A stretch of DNA of 64,000 bases from Alteripontixanthobacter muriae (GTDB lineage Bacteria; Pseudomonadota; Alphaproteobacteria; Sphingomonadales; Sphingomonadaceae): positions 57,434 to 121,433 of the forward strand of contig NZ_JAAFZT010000012.1 of NCBI RefSeq assembly GCF_013336795.1. The letters are read 5' to 3'. Of the stretch, positions 10,101 through 19,109 are shown piece after piece. Made by a program: the position numbers and the translations under genes. The notes beneath the pieces were generated by a model that was not told the origin of the DNA, made no database searches, and saw only the letters and a list, made by a program, of their open reading frames with translations. Within the stretch, counting starts at the first letter, position 1; every line of letters begins with the position of its first letter.

Positions 10101-11390
10101 GAGCCTGATCCGCCCCACCTCTGCATTCAGGGGCAGTTGCAGCCGTGATCCATCCAGACTGGCAGTGCCATTCTGCCGGAGATCGGTCACTGCGATTTCA
10201 CCGGATAGCAGACGGTCGAGCGTCAGCCGGTGCCGAATGCTCAGGCTGCCGAAAGCACCGTCGGCGGTACCGCTCAGCCAAAGACCCTCAAGCCGCAGAT
10301 CGCCGCCGAGTATGTCCGGCTGGCGCAGGCGAAGGGCGAAGCGCACATCCTCCAACAGATTGCGGCCGAGATCTACCTGGCCCTGCACTGCCCCGATCAC
10401 CGCATCGGAAGCGAATTTCGCCTGCCCCTGCAGGATGCGCTGCTGCAAAGTGCCGGTTGCCCTCAGCGACAGCGCACCCGCGACCAGATCGGCTGGCAGG
10501 CCGTCCAGCGCGGTGCCCGGTGTCACCTGACCTGCGATTGCATATTCGCCGCTGCGGTTGGCGAGGCGGAAGACCGCGAAACGCGTGCCCGCGCGCTCCA
10601 CAAGGAAGCGCCCTGCCCAGTTCGTCCACGATCCCTGCCCGTCGACGATTGCGCGATAATCCTCGTCCGCGCCAAGCAGGCTGGCCAGAACGCCGCCCGC
10701 AGGCGCAGCGTAGTCGAGGCTGAGGTTGAAGCGATCCTCGTCGGGCATGGCGTCGATCAGCGCGAACAGCCGGTCGCCTCCGCCGAGGCCACCGCGCACC
10801 TTGGCGTATATCCTGCCTGAATGAATATCGGCTTCGGCCGCCAGATCGATCGTGCGACTTCCCCCGCCGAGAATCTGTTGCGCAATCGTCAGGTCGGTGA
10901 TGCGAAGACGGTCTATGGATATGTCGAAATCGGGCAGAACAGGCGATTCCGGATCGCCCGGCCGGAGATTGGGCAGGCGATACAAGGTGCCGCCCCGCGT
11001 CAGCAGATCGCGGATGTCCAGACCGCTGGTGAACCAGCGCAAGGGGCGCCAGTCCAGCGCCACGGTGGGCAGCGACAGGAACACGCCTTCAGGGTCGGAC
11101 AGCGCGACATCGTGCAGCGTGGCGGAGCTGTAGATGCTCCCCTCGATGCGTCCAATCGTGATGCCGAGGCCGGATGCGGGCGCCAGTTTTTCTATCCTGT
11201 CGATCAGGAAGCGCCTGCCGGGCGCAGTATCGAGCGCGGCCAATCCGCCGACGATAACAAGCGCGAACGCCAGAATTATCCCGAGCGACCATCGCACAAT
11301 GCGTGCAGCAACAGAGCCAGCCCTGCGATCATGGCCAGCAGCATTGCCAGCGCCGTCTTCGCGAATATCGTCAAGGTGGTCGCCGGCCAT
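7173..11390 (-). CDS. tamB: Translocation and assembly module subunit TamB
   Basis: Large inner-membrane-anchored periplasmic protein (1405 residues) that bridges to the Omp85 protein TamA, for outer-membrane protein assembly and possibly lipid transport. After about 28 N-terminal residues there is one hydrophobic anchor (IVRWSLGIILAFALVIVGGLAAL). The rest is the long beta-rich, repeat-like body typical of AsmA/TamB proteins, ending in the DUF490 region (GIDVTVNVEGNAQSPEVRFSS; LRIVNADAALRRGTGIAIGK) and a terminal aromatic residue. Its ATG overlaps the tamA stop by one base (TGATG), so the pair is coupled. The fasciclin gene converges on it from the other strand with only 21 bases between. Confidence 0.93.
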   Translation of the reverse strand: MAGDHLDDIREDGAGNAAGHDRRAGSVAARIVRWSLGIILAFALVIVGGLAALDTAPGRRFLIDRIEKLAPASGLGITIGRIEGSIYSSATLHDVALSDPEGVFLSLPTVALDWRPLRWFTSGLDIRDLLTRGGTLYRLPNLRPGDPESPVLPDFDISIDRLRITDLTIAQQILGGGSRTIDLAAEADIHSGRIYAKVRGGLGGGDRLFALIDAMPDEDRFNLSLDYAAPAGGVLASLLGADEDYRAIVDGQGSWTNWAGRFLVERAGTRFAVFRLANRSGEYAIAGQVTPGTALDGLPADLVAGALSLRATGTLQQRILQGQAKFASDAVIGAVQGQVDLGRNLLEDVRFALRLRQPDILGGDLRLEGLWLSGTADGAFGSLSIRHRLTLDRLLSGEIAVTDLRQNGTASLDGSRLQLPLNAEVGRIRLGNELLDPRLVGGTVAGMLIADQGRLFSDELRVRFPETSAELALRARPADGAYTLAGPVRAQGLQFRNIGRANGSAQIVFDVARNQPWTLRGVVDGRLVQVANPTLTTIAGENIRFAGGVTFGKGQPLSFRQFRVNASKLQAELDGRIADGRTTLAGRGRHVQFGPFTVEGTLIPSGPEAVLVFADPLPQAGLRDVRVALRPEDGGFSLAARGQSLLGPFDGDFRLFAPPGGDARIAIDRLQVSGTDVTGDLVLQGGAARGRLGFAEGGVDGAILLAPRAGGQGFDIDLTVRDARFGGDTPLAIGRAQVDVTGYLADGNSTIDGEASAQGLSYGNIFIGRLAAEAELRNGRGRVDAQIAGRRGSQFELRLAANVAPERIAVAAQGRYAGRDITMPRRAVLEENASGGWTLRPTQVNYGQGSAIARGRFGGSETALELQLADMPLALLDIAADTIGLGGTVSGTVDYSQSAGGLPTGQARVKIDGLTRSGLVLTSRPIDLALVLRLTPDRLETRAVATEGGERRGRLQGRIANLPGQGGLADRLRRGNLAAQLRYAGPASALWRLAAVDTFDLTGPVEIAADITGNLADPQVRGSLSTSDLRLQSALSGTDIRNIQARGTFNGSRLRIARFAGDTPNGGTVVGSGTVDLANLGARGPALDIKVAASNALLLNQAGLQAVVTGPLRLVSNGIGGTIAGRLEIERASWRLGRAAEELRLPQIATTDVNLPYDVAPARRRSAPWRYLINAQGNNRIDVDGLGLESEWSADLSIRGTTDDPRIGGDAQVVQGIYSFAGARFDLERGRIDFDVNGPIDPRINIQAESRQNGIDVTVNVEGNAQSPEVRFSSTPMLPEEEILARLLFGGSITALSATDALQLGAALASLRGDGDGGLDPINSLRNAIGLDRLRIVNADAALRRGTGIAIGKNLSRRIYVELITDGRGYSATSAEFRITRWLSLLASISTIGRESVVAEVSRDY

Positions 11391-13537
11391 CAGAAGGCCT
11401 GCCCCAGCGACACATAGACGGCGAAGGGATTGTCGTCCGGCCCGGGGTTGATCGGAACGCCGAGATCGACCCGGATCGGGCCGAACCCGGTCTGATACCG
11501 TATCCCGACCCCCGCGCCGACCCGCAGCACGTCCAGAGTGGGCGCGGCACCAACGCTGACCGTTCCGGCATCGACGAAGGGGACCACCGATAGCGCCCCG
11601 TCGAAGATGCCGGTCTGGATGCGGGCCTCCAGTGCCAGCTCGACCAGCGAACGGCCACCGTTCGGCTCGCCAAACGCATTGCGCGGACCGATCTGCTGGA
11701 AGCCATAGCCGCGTACCGAACTGCCGCCACCTGCGTAAAGGCGGCGGGAAGGTGCGATATCGATAAGATTCGCTCCCGGGATGCTCGCCACTGCCACCCG
11801 GCCCGCCAGCACCACCCCTTCGGACATCCGGCGGTAGTAGCTCGCATCAATCTGGCTGCGCAGGTAGAAGCTCTGCGTGCCGCGGTTGCGGGAGATTTCG
11901 GGAGAAAGGCGCAAGCCGAGGCGGTAGCCGGTCGTCGGATCGAGCAGGTCGTCCGTCGTGTCGATCAGCGCCTGGCCGGGCAGCGCCGCCACGAAATAGG
12001 TTTCGCGCGGAGTCTGCGATTCGCGCACCGAGGCCGGGGCCTCATCCGTGGCGATGAGTTCGAAGCCGCCTCCCCAGCTAAGCGGCTTCTGGAACAGCAG
12101 CGTGGACAGGCGCTCGTAGGTGCCGATGAGCGCGACGGTACGGGCGTCATAGGCATCGCTGTCCAGCGTGCTGGCATAGGCATCCAGCGTCAGCACCTTG
12201 TCCCGCCCGCCGAAATTGTTCTTCCGGAAGGTGATGCCGGCCAATTGTTCCTGCGTTCCCAGAATGCCGCGCACCCGCAGCGATCCTTCAGGCGGGAACA
12301 GGTTGCGATGTTCCCAGCTGGCCTGGAGGCGGATACCCTCTTCCGACCCATAGCCGATTGCGCCCGCCACGGTCCGCAGCGGCGCACGGGTGAAATTGAC
12401 ATCCAGCACCACCACGCCCGGTTCATCGCCCTGCGGCTCCGCAATCCGGCGCGGCGTTATACTCGCGGTCGAGACCAGACCGGTTGCCGTCACTGCACGG
12501 CGCAGATCCAGTTCCAGGCTGCGCTGGTAGATGTCGCCAGCCTCGAAGCGAGCGATGCCTGCCAGATGCTCGCTGCCGAGGAATTCGGGATCGGAGCTCA
12601 CGACGCCGCCGAATGCGTATTTGCCGTTGGGGCGAACGACCATCGTCAGATCGCCTTCCAGCCGTGCATGGTCGACCACAAGTTCGGGCGCATCGATCTC
12701 GGCGAAGGCATAGCCGCTTTCGCCCAGCGCGATGTCGAGATCGACCTGTTCCTCGACGATCCGGTCGCTCGAAAGGTCCATCCCACTGGCGATGTCAAAG
12801 GCACCGCGCAGTTCGTCATAATCAGGCGCTGCAGTCAGATTGCCGAGGTCGATCTCACCAAAGCGGTAACGCGGGCCGGGAATGATGTCGAAACGTACCG
12901 TGGTGCGCCCGGCGTCGGCGGACGCAGTGCCTGCGGCGGGCTGCGGTGCAGCAATGGTGCGCGAGACCTGCGCATCGTAATAGCCGTAGATACGTAGAAG
13001 GGTCCCGAGCAATTCCTCGTCGCGGCGCGCCCGCGCCGTCAGCTGGGCGACATTCGCTTCCTCGCCTTCCAGCTCCTCCAGAGTGGAGAGAGCAGCAAAT
13101 CTCTCGACGAAATCGTCACGCGGCGGGAAATCTTCGGCGCGTTCCGGATAGGCGATCACCAGATTGTCGTCGATCCGCCGCTCTACCAGCACCGGGGGCG
13201 GTGCCAGCAGCGGTTCGTCGAAAGTGGCGAATTCGATGTCGTCTTCAGGCTCGAGCGGCGCAAGCTGCGGCAGATCGAGATCGTCTTCCGGCCAGGGAAC
13301 GGTGATCAGCGGCATGTCCGCCAAGGGCGAATCAGCTGCGAGTTCGGGCAATTCTGCGACCGGCTCCGGCAGATCGGCGGCATCGGGAGCGGTTTCGACA
13401 GCCCATTCCTGCGGATTGGCCACCGCTGAATCGGGAATCAGATCCTCTAGGCGCGGCGACACCGATCCGTCTTGCGCATGAAGGGAAAGAGGAAGGCAAA
13501 GAGCAACGGCAGCGGTGGACAACGCCAGCTGCTGCAA
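11390..13537 (-). CDS. tamA: Outer-membrane translocation protein TamA (Omp85 family)
   Basis: Outer-membrane beta-barrel partner of TamB. From a TTG at 13537 it has 715 residues: a short signal-like sequence ending LSLHAQ, an acidic, proline-rich linker of roughly 100 residues unusual for TamA, POTRA-type domains, and a 16-strand barrel. The Omp85 loop-6 motif VRGYGF is near residue 610 and the protein ends in phenylalanine (VSLGQAF), the barrel-assembly signal. The start is uncertain. No ATG or GTG lies near the signal peptide, and in-frame ATGs further up fall inside bpt. The residues just upstream of the TTG (VRKSA) would suit a signal-peptide n-region, hinting at an earlier, non-standard start. 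It follows bpt on the same strand and is coupled to tamB. Confidence 0.9.
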   Translation of the reverse strand: MQQLALSTAAVALCLPLSLHAQDGSVSPRLEDLIPDSAVANPQEWAVETAPDAADLPEPVAELPELAADSPLADMPLITVPWPEDDLDLPQLAPLEPEDDIEFATFDEPLLAPPPVLVERRIDDNLVIAYPERAEDFPPRDDFVERFAALSTLEELEGEEANVAQLTARARRDEELLGTLLRIYGYYDAQVSRTIAAPQPAAGTASADAGRTTVRFDIIPGPRYRFGEIDLGNLTAAPDYDELRGAFDIASGMDLSSDRIVEEQVDLDIALGESGYAFAEIDAPELVVDHARLEGDLTMVVRPNGKYAFGGVVSSDPEFLGSEHLAGIARFEAGDIYQRSLELDLRRAVTATGLVSTASITPRRIAEPQGDEPGVVVLDVNFTRAPLRTVAGAIGYGSEEGIRLQASWEHRNLFPPEGSLRVRGILGTQEQLAGITFRKNNFGGRDKVLTLDAYASTLDSDAYDARTVALIGTYERLSTLLFQKPLSWGGGFELIATDEAPASVRESQTPRETYFVAALPGQALIDTTDDLLDPTTGYRLGLRLSPEISRNRGTQSFYLRSQIDASYYRRMSEGVVLAGRVAVASIPGANLIDIAPSRRLYAGGGSSVRGYGFQQIGPRNAFGEPNGGRSLVELALEARIQTGIFDGALSVVPFVDAGTVSVGAAPTLDVLRVGAGVGIRYQTGFGPIRVDLGVPINPGPDDNPFAVYVSLGQAF

Positions 13538-13559
13538 TGCGGACTTGCGGACGGCGATG

Positions 13560-14459
13560 TCAGCTGCTGGTTGCTGCGACCTTCTTGTGGGAACCGGAAG
13601 GTTGCCATTTCTCGCCCGGTGCGGTGCCTGCCCCGGCTTTACCGGTGCCGGCGACGGAACTGGCGATGAGGGCGTCCTGCTGTTCGGCTGACATCCGCAC
13701 CCAGCCGCCCGGGGTAAGCCGTTCAAGCGGCCTGTAGCGCACCTTGTACTGCATGCGCGGCGACCCATCGACCCAATAGCCGAGATAGACATACGGCAGC
13801 CCATCTTCGCCCGCGCGGCGAATATGGTCCAGAATAATGTAGTTCCCAAGACCGGACCGCGCCTCATGTTCAGGGTCGTAGAAACTGTACACCATCGACA
13901 ACCCGTCTCCCTGCCGGTCGGTCAGACAGGCGCCCACCAGGCGGCCCGGCTTCCCATCGGCGGAAGGTTCCCTGTATTCGGTCACATAGCTGGATATCGG
14001 CGTGTGTTCCACCATATCCGCAAAATCCATCTCATCCATCGACACCATGCCGCCATCGGGGTGGCGCATGCCGAGATATTTCTGCAGCAGCTCGAACTGT
14101 TCCGCCGTTGCCCAAGGGCGGCATTCCGTCACCTCGAGATCGGAATTGCGGCGCATGTTCTTGCGCTGCGTGGCAGAGGGGCGAAAATCCAGTGCCGCGA
14201 CACGTACCGATACGCAGGCCTGGCAATTGGCGCAGCTGGGCCGGTAAGCGACCGTCTGGCTGCGGCGGAACCCGATCCGGCCGAGCGCTTCGTTCAGCTG
14301 GTCGGCATTGTCGCCCTTCAGTTCGGTAAAGACCTTCCGTTCGCTGCGGCCCGGCAGATAGGGGCACGGCGCGGGGCTCGTGACGAAGAAGCGGGGAAAT
14401 CTGACGGGGGCGGTCATAGGGCGGTCACGGGGGCTGCTGTTATCCTGTCGGTCGTTCAT
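13560..14459 (-). CDS. bpt: Aspartate/glutamate leucyltransferase (arginyltransferase family)
   Basis: Transfers leucine (or arginine) from charged tRNA to N-terminal Asp/Glu of proteins, feeding the bacterial N-degron pathway through ClpS and ClpAP. Of 299 residues, the N-terminal ATE domain shows C76, C79 and C82 in SCANCQAC and the [20 protein letters not shown] start. The C-terminal domain contains [22 protein letters not shown] second ATG 14 codons downstream (MTAPVRF) is an alternative start, since neither has a good ribosome site. The C-terminal 40 residues are variable, low-complexity sequence. tamA follows immediately on the same strand. The precise amino acid transferred is inferred from the bacterial family. 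Confidence 0.87.
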   Translation of the reverse strand: MNDRQDNSSPRDRPMTAPVRFPRFFVTSPAPCPYLPGRSERKVFTELKGDNADQLNEALGRIGFRRSQTVAYRPSCANCQACVSVRVAALDFRPSATQRKNMRRNSDLEVTECRPWATAEQFELLQKYLGMRHPDGGMVSMDEMDFADMVEHTPISSYVTEYREPSADGKPGRLVGACLTDRQGDGLSMVYSFYDPEHEARSGLGNYIILDHIRRAGEDGLPYVYLGYWVDGSPRMQYKVRYRPLERLTPGGWVRMSAEQQDALIASSVAGTGKAGAGTAPGEKWQPSGSHKKVAATSS

Positions 14460-14579
14460 CCTTGCGGCCGGAAAGGCGAAGCATCGCCTGTCCTGCCCGA
14501 GTGATTATGCCACGATGCGCGAGAGGTTAAAGCCTTTTAACCACGAATCGTACAGCCTCAGGTTTTTGCGGTCAGCGCG

Positions 14580-15845
14580 TCAGTTCAGTTCGACCTGGCT
14601 GACCGAATATCCCTTGCCCTGGAGTTCGGCGATCAGCCCGTCGAGCTGCTGCTTGTCCCGCGCTTCGCATTCAATGTCGGTGATCAATCCCTTCGCCGGC
14701 AGGGTCGTGAAAATGCGCTGGTGATATATTTCGATGATGTTGACGTTATGCGCCTCGAATTCGCGCATTACCTTGTAGAGCGCACCGGGCCGGTCCTGCA
14801 GGGTTATCCGCAGCCGCGCGAGGCGACCCGAACGGGCGAGGTCGCGCAGCAGCACATTCGCCAGCAGGCGCGTGTCGATATTGCCGCCGCAAAGTACCAG
14901 GCCCACTTTCCGGTCCCTGAAGCGTTCCGGATGGTCGAGAACCGCCGCCAGACCAGCGGCACCTGCCCCTTCGACAACGGTTTTCTCGATCTGCAGCAAC
15001 AGGGAAACGGCATTCTCCAGCGATGCCTCATCCGCCAGCAGAATGTCGTCGACCCGCTGCCTGATCACCTGCTCGGTGAACCGGCCCGGTTCCTTCACCG
15101 CTATGCCTTCGGCCAGCGTATCGCCCCCGCAGGGCAGAGACTCGCCCGACAGGCGGTTGTGCATCGAGGGGAACAGGCGAGCCTCGACGCCGATCACCTC
15201 GATTTCGGGCTTCAGCGCCTTGGCCACCGTAGCCATGCCGGAGATCAACCCGCCGCCGCCGATGGGCGTGACAATGCAGTCGAGTTCCGGCGCATCTGCC
15301 ATCATTTCCAGCGCCACCGTCCCTGCACCTGCCGCGACATGCGGATCGTCGAAGGGGTGAACGAAGGTGAGTCCCAGTTCCTTCTCGAGCTTGCGGGCAT
15401 GGGCATAGGCTTCGTCGAAGGTTTCGCCTTCGAGCACGACATTGCCGCCTACGCTTTCGGTCTGCATCACCTTAACCGTAGGCGTGGTGCGTGGCATGAC
15501 GATGGTGACCGGCACGCCCAGACGCGTTCCGTGATAGCTGAGGCCCTGACTGTGGTTGCCCGCAGACGCGGCGATCACGCCGCGTTCGCGTTGCGCCTTG
15601 TCCATCAGCAGCAACGCATTAAGCGCGCCGCGCTCCTTGTAGGCAGCGGTGAACTGCAGGTTTTCGAACTTCAGCCAGACTTTCGCGCCGGTGATGTTGG
15701 AAAGCGTCTGGCTGAACATGGTCGGCGTGCGCACGACCGATCCCGCGATGCGATCCGCCGCCGCCTGAACGTCGGCTAATGTCAGAGGCAGCTCTTCCGT
15801 TAGGGCAGAGGAGGATGCGGCGGCCTGGTCGATGCTGTGCGTCAT
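14580..15845 (-). CDS. ilvA: Threonine ammonia-lyase with ACT domain
   Basis: PLP enzyme that converts threonine to 2-oxobutyrate and ammonia, the entry to isoleucine synthesis. 421 residues from the ATG at 15845 (MTHSID); an upstream GTG-type extension is less likely. K70 in AAYKERGALN is the PLP Schiff-base lysine, SAGNHSQG binds substrate and phosphate, and the tetraglycine loop PIGGGGL is present. The C-terminal 80 residues (ITLQDRPGALYKVMREFE) form a single ACT domain, suggesting allosteric control by an amino acid. This is the shorter IlvA/TdcB-like class, so a catabolic role cannot be excluded. It is divergent from the dehydrogenase at 15957. Confidence 0.9.
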   Translation of the reverse strand: MTHSIDQAAASSSALTEELPLTLADVQAAADRIAGSVVRTPTMFSQTLSNITGAKVWLKFENLQFTAAYKERGALNALLLMDKAQRERGVIAASAGNHSQGLSYHGTRLGVPVTIVMPRTTPTVKVMQTESVGGNVVLEGETFDEAYAHARKLEKELGLTFVHPFDDPHVAAGAGTVALEMMADAPELDCIVTPIGGGGLISGMATVAKALKPEIEVIGVEARLFPSMHNRLSGESLPCGGDTLAEGIAVKEPGRFTEQVIRQRVDDILLADEASLENAVSLLLQIEKTVVEGAGAAGLAAVLDHPERFRDRKVGLVLCGGNIDTRLLANVLLRDLARSGRLARLRITLQDRPGALYKVMREFEAHNVNIIEIYHQRIFTTLPAKGLITDIECEARDKQQLDGLIAELQGKGYSVSQVELN

Positions 15846-15956
15846 GGCAGCGGCCCTTACGGGATAAATGCAGGCTGGGGAATGGCGGAAGGACAAGCCG
15901 GGCATTGCGCCGCCGCGGCATTTGCTTTCGCGCTCGATTTGTCACATCCCCCGGCC

Positions 15957-16868
15957 ATGACCGAACCTCTGAAAATCGCCTTCATCGGCCTCGGCGTCAT
16001 GGGTGGACCTATGGCCGGGCACGTTGCCGCAGCCGGCTACTCCGTCACGGCCTACAACCGCACCACCAGCCGCGGGGAGCAATGGCTCGAAGATCAGCGC
16101 GCGAAAGGCCACGACGCGCAGATCGCCAGGACGCCGGCGGAAGCAGCGGCCGGAGCCGCGATCGTCCTCACCTGCGTGGGTAATGATGAAGATCTCGAAG
16201 CTGTGACGCTTGGCGATCAGGGGGCTTTCGCTGCGATCGCGCCGGGCGCTCTGTTCATCGACCATACGACCGTCTCGGCTGCAATGGCCCGCAGGCTGGA
16301 CCACGCCGCCCGCGATGCAGGTTTCGCCGCGATCGATGCTCCGGTTTCCGGCGGCCAGGCGGGGGCCGAGAACGGCAGGCTGGCGGTCATGTGCGGCGGC
16401 ACGGAAGAGGCGATTACCCGCGCGCGGCCCGTGATGGAGAGCTACGGCGCCCGGATCGTGCATGTCGGCGCTGCGGGTGCAGGCCAGACGGCCAAGATGG
16501 CGAACCAGATGTGTATCGCCGGAACGCTGGCCGGCCTTTCGGAAGCGATTCGCCTCGCGGAAGCCGCAGATCTCGACATGGAAGGCGTTCTTGAGGCGAT
16601 CTCCGGCGGCGCTGCGCAAAGCTGGCAGATGGAGAATCGCTGGCAGACGATGGTCGCGGCCGAATTCGACCACGGCTTCGCACTCGACTGGATGCGCAAG
16701 GATCTGGGCTATGCACTCGACGAGGCTCGCCGGCTCGGGCTATCCGCTCCGGTGACCGCTCTGGTCGACCAGTTCTATGCCGATCTGCAGGCGATGGGCG
16801 CCGGCCGGCAGGATACCAGCGCCCTGATCAGACGACTGCCGGAAGGCTCCGAAGGAAAGACTACATGA
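15957..16868 (+). CDS. NAD(P)-dependent beta-hydroxyacid dehydrogenase (3-hydroxyisobutyrate dehydrogenase-like)
   Basis: 303 residues. The N-terminal Rossmann domain has GLGVMGGPMAGH (residues 11-22). The substrate motif DAPVSGGQAGAENGRL and the catalytic lysine in KMANQMCIAG place it in the 3-hydroxyisobutyrate/6-phosphogluconate dehydrogenase superfamily. The C-terminal all-helical domain is complete (FALDWMRKDLGYALDEA). The substrate may be 3-hydroxyisobutyrate, tartronate semialdehyde or a related acid; the sequence does not decide. Its stop overlaps the ATG of the following amidohydrolase by four bases, so the two are an operon. Confidence 0.86.
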   Translation: MTEPLKIAFIGLGVMGGPMAGHVAAAGYSVTAYNRTTSRGEQWLEDQRAKGHDAQIARTPAEAAAGAAIVLTCVGNDEDLEAVTLGDQGAFAAIAPGALFIDHTTVSAAMARRLDHAARDAGFAAIDAPVSGGQAGAENGRLAVMCGGTEEAITRARPVMESYGARIVHVGAAGAGQTAKMANQMCIAGTLAGLSEAIRLAEAADLDMEGVLEAISGGAAQSWQMENRWQTMVAAEFDHGFALDWMRKDLGYALDEARRLGLSAPVTALVDQFYADLQAMGAGRQDTSALIRRLPEGSEGKTT

Positions 16869-18541
16869 GAATGCAACTGCTCCGCACCGCCTGCAAGCTG
16901 GCGCTCGCCCTCCCCGCGCTTGTTCTGGCTCAAACAGCCCAGGCCGATGTGCTGGTCGACAATATTCAGGGCCTAACCATCGATGAAGACGGCGAAGTGG
17001 ACCGCTTCGAAGCGATGTGGATCGACGATGAAGGCCGGGTGAAGCAGGTATTCGACAGCCGCGACCGCAGGCCGGTGCGTACCGATTACCGCGTCGATGG
17101 GCAGGGCCGCGTGGTGGTGCCCGGCATGATCGATGCGCATCTTCACGTGATGGGCCTCGGCTTCGGCGCGCTCACGCTCGACCTGTCGCAGACCCGTTCC
17201 CTGGCAGAAGCGCAGGAGGCGATCCGCGCCTTCGCGGCCGAAAACCCGGAGCGCCCATGGATCATCGGGCGCGGCTGGAACCAGGAATTGTGGGGACTGG
17301 GACGCTTTCCCACCGCCGCGGAACTGGATGCAGCCGTCAGCGATCGGCCGGTCTATCTCGAACGGGTGGACGGTCATGCAGGATGGGCCAATACGCGCGC
17401 CATCGCGGCAGCCGGGATTAGCGCCGATACGAAGGATCCCGCAGGCGGACGGATAGAACGCATCGCCGGTTCGCAGACACCAGCAGGCGTGTTTGTCGAT
17501 GCCGCGGGCGAGCTTGTGCAGAAGGCCGTCCCCCCGCCCCGCCCTGATGACCGTGACGTTGCCCTGCTTGCAGCGCAGCGCCGTCTGCTCTCCTCCGGAG
17601 TCACCGCGGCTGCAGACATGGGCACCACGATCGAGGATTGGCAGACCTATCGCCGCGCAGGAGATATCGGCACGCTTAAGATGCGGATCATGGCCTATGC
17701 CCACGGGGTGGACGCCATGGAACTGATCGGCGGCCCGGCCCCTACTCCCTGGCTTTACGACGACCGGCTGCGCCTCAACGGCGTTAAACTGTATCTGGAC
17801 GGAGCGCTGGGATCGCGCGGTGCATGGCTGCTCGAACCCTATGCCGATGACCCCGGCAACACCGGCCTTCCCTTGATGACGCAGGCACAATTGCGCAATC
17901 TGATGAGCCGCGCGGCGATGGAGGATTTCCAGCTTGCCATCCATGCGATCGGCGATTCCGCCAATCGCGAAGTGCTGGAAGCGATCGAGGAACTGTCTAG
18001 CAGCTATCCCGGCGACAGGCGCTGGCGAATCGAACATGCGCAGATCGTCGATCCGGCGGATATTCCGCTGTTTGGCCGGAACGGCATCATTGCCTCGATG
18101 CAGCCGGTGCATCAGACCTCGGACAGGACGATGGTCGAGGCTCGGCTGGATCCGCCGCGCCTAGCCGGTGCCTATGCGTGGGCGTCGCTTGACGAGGCTG
18201 GCAGCAGGCTAGCCTTCGGCTCCGATGCGCCGGTGGAATCTCCCGATCCCTTCGCCGGACTGGCTGCTGCAATCTCCCGGACGGATGCCGAGGGCATGCC
18301 GCCGGGCGGATGGATGCCCGAACAGGCGGTTTCGCGCGAGATGGCTCTGGCAGGCTTCACGTCGAACGCAGCCTATGCCGGTTTTGCCGAGGGCAGGTTC
18401 GGGCGGCTTGTGCCAGGGGAGCGCGCGGATTTCCTGTTTATCGACCGTGATCCGATGATTGCCTCACCTGCCGAACTCCGTGCCACGAGGGTTCTGGAGA
18501 CATGGATTGGCGGGGAAAGGGTCTGGCGTCGGGGCGACTGA
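16865..18541 (+). CDS. Exported amidohydrolase, YtcJ-like
   Basis: 558 residues with an N-terminal signal peptide (LLRTACKLALALPALVLAQ, cleavage near TAQA). The metal-dependent hydrolase barrel is intact: DAHLHV (first two histidines), IEHAQIVDP and AIHAIGDSA, and the late aspartate in AFGSDAPVESPD. A C-terminal beta-sandwich segment ends in GERADFLFIDRDP. This is the PF07969 amidohydrolase 3 type; the natural substrate (an amide or imide) is unknown. Because it is exported, it probably acts in the periplasm. It is translationally coupled to the upstream dehydrogenase. About 175 bases follow before the next gene, with no clear terminator. Confidence 0.85.
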   Translation: MRMQLLRTACKLALALPALVLAQTAQADVLVDNIQGLTIDEDGEVDRFEAMWIDDEGRVKQVFDSRDRRPVRTDYRVDGQGRVVVPGMIDAHLHVMGLGFGALTLDLSQTRSLAEAQEAIRAFAAENPERPWIIGRGWNQELWGLGRFPTAAELDAAVSDRPVYLERVDGHAGWANTRAIAAAGISADTKDPAGGRIERIAGSQTPAGVFVDAAGELVQKAVPPPRPDDRDVALLAAQRRLLSSGVTAAADMGTTIEDWQTYRRAGDIGTLKMRIMAYAHGVDAMELIGGPAPTPWLYDDRLRLNGVKLYLDGALGSRGAWLLEPYADDPGNTGLPLMTQAQLRNLMSRAAMEDFQLAIHAIGDSANREVLEAIEELSSSYPGDRRWRIEHAQIVDPADIPLFGRNGIIASMQPVHQTSDRTMVEARLDPPRLAGAYAWASLDEAGSRLAFGSDAPVESPDPFAGLAAAISRTDAEGMPPGGWMPEQAVSREMALAGFTSNAAYAGFAEGRFGRLVPGERADFLFIDRDPMIASPAELRATRVLETWIGGERVWRRGD

Positions 18542-18716
18542 TCCGGACCCGAGCTGCGCGTTGTGGGGGCGCGCGTTTAGCCGCTGTTAACCGCTCCCTC
18601 ATATTGTCGGCCGCATTGTCGGTCTGATTGCGGGATACTGCGTGTTTCAATCGTGCAAGACTGCTTCTAAAGCGTCGGCAAGGTGGAATGCGGATTTCGC
18701 CAAACGGAGAATTCGA

Positions 18717-18947
18717 ATGAAGTTTCGCATCATGGCCCCTGCACTGGCAGCAATGGCGCTCGTTTCCGCTCCAGTCGCGGCTCAGCAGGCCGAGGCAGAA
18801 ATCGCCCGTGCGCAGGCTCCGGTCGAGCGTTCTATGAATTTGGCAGCGCAGCAGAATACGCTCGTCTTCTTGGGGGGCATCGCGGCGGTGATTGCTGCCA
18901 TCATCTTCCTTGCGGCAGATGATGACGACGATGCCGTCAGCGTGTGA
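18717..18947 (+). CDS. Small membrane protein with acidic tail (paralogue 1)
   Basis: 76 residues, ATG at 18717 with a GGAG ribosome site. It has a cleavable-looking signal peptide (FRIMAPALAAMALVSAPVAAQ), a short polar segment containing RAQAPVER, one strongly hydrophobic helix (FLGGIAAVIAAIIFLAA), and a C-terminus of five aspartates ending DDDDDAVSV. The topology suggests a periplasmic loop and one membrane span with the acidic tail on the inner side, or a hydrophobic mini-protein in the envelope. It shares layout, an APVE motif and the tail with the next gene, so the two look like tandem paralogues. No known function. Confidence 0.75.
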   Translation: MKFRIMAPALAAMALVSAPVAAQQAEAEIARAQAPVERSMNLAAQQNTLVFLGGIAAVIAAIIFLAADDDDDAVSV

Positions 18948-19109
18948 TATCCCACACGCGTTTCGGATAGTGTTTTCAAATGGCAACAGATGCCACCTAT
19001 TCGGTGCCATCGCGCCCAGACAGTAGAATACCGGGGTTGCGACTATAAACGGCATGCTTTACGGCGGCCGGAGCAGATTAGAATTTAGAGCAATCGAGGA
19101 GAACCTAAT

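Noticed and set aside
8523..10148. A 541-codon open frame on the plus strand across tamB
   Set aside because: It lies antisense to the clearly conserved tamB frame, has no recognisable domain, and is typical of long chance frames in GC-rich DNA.
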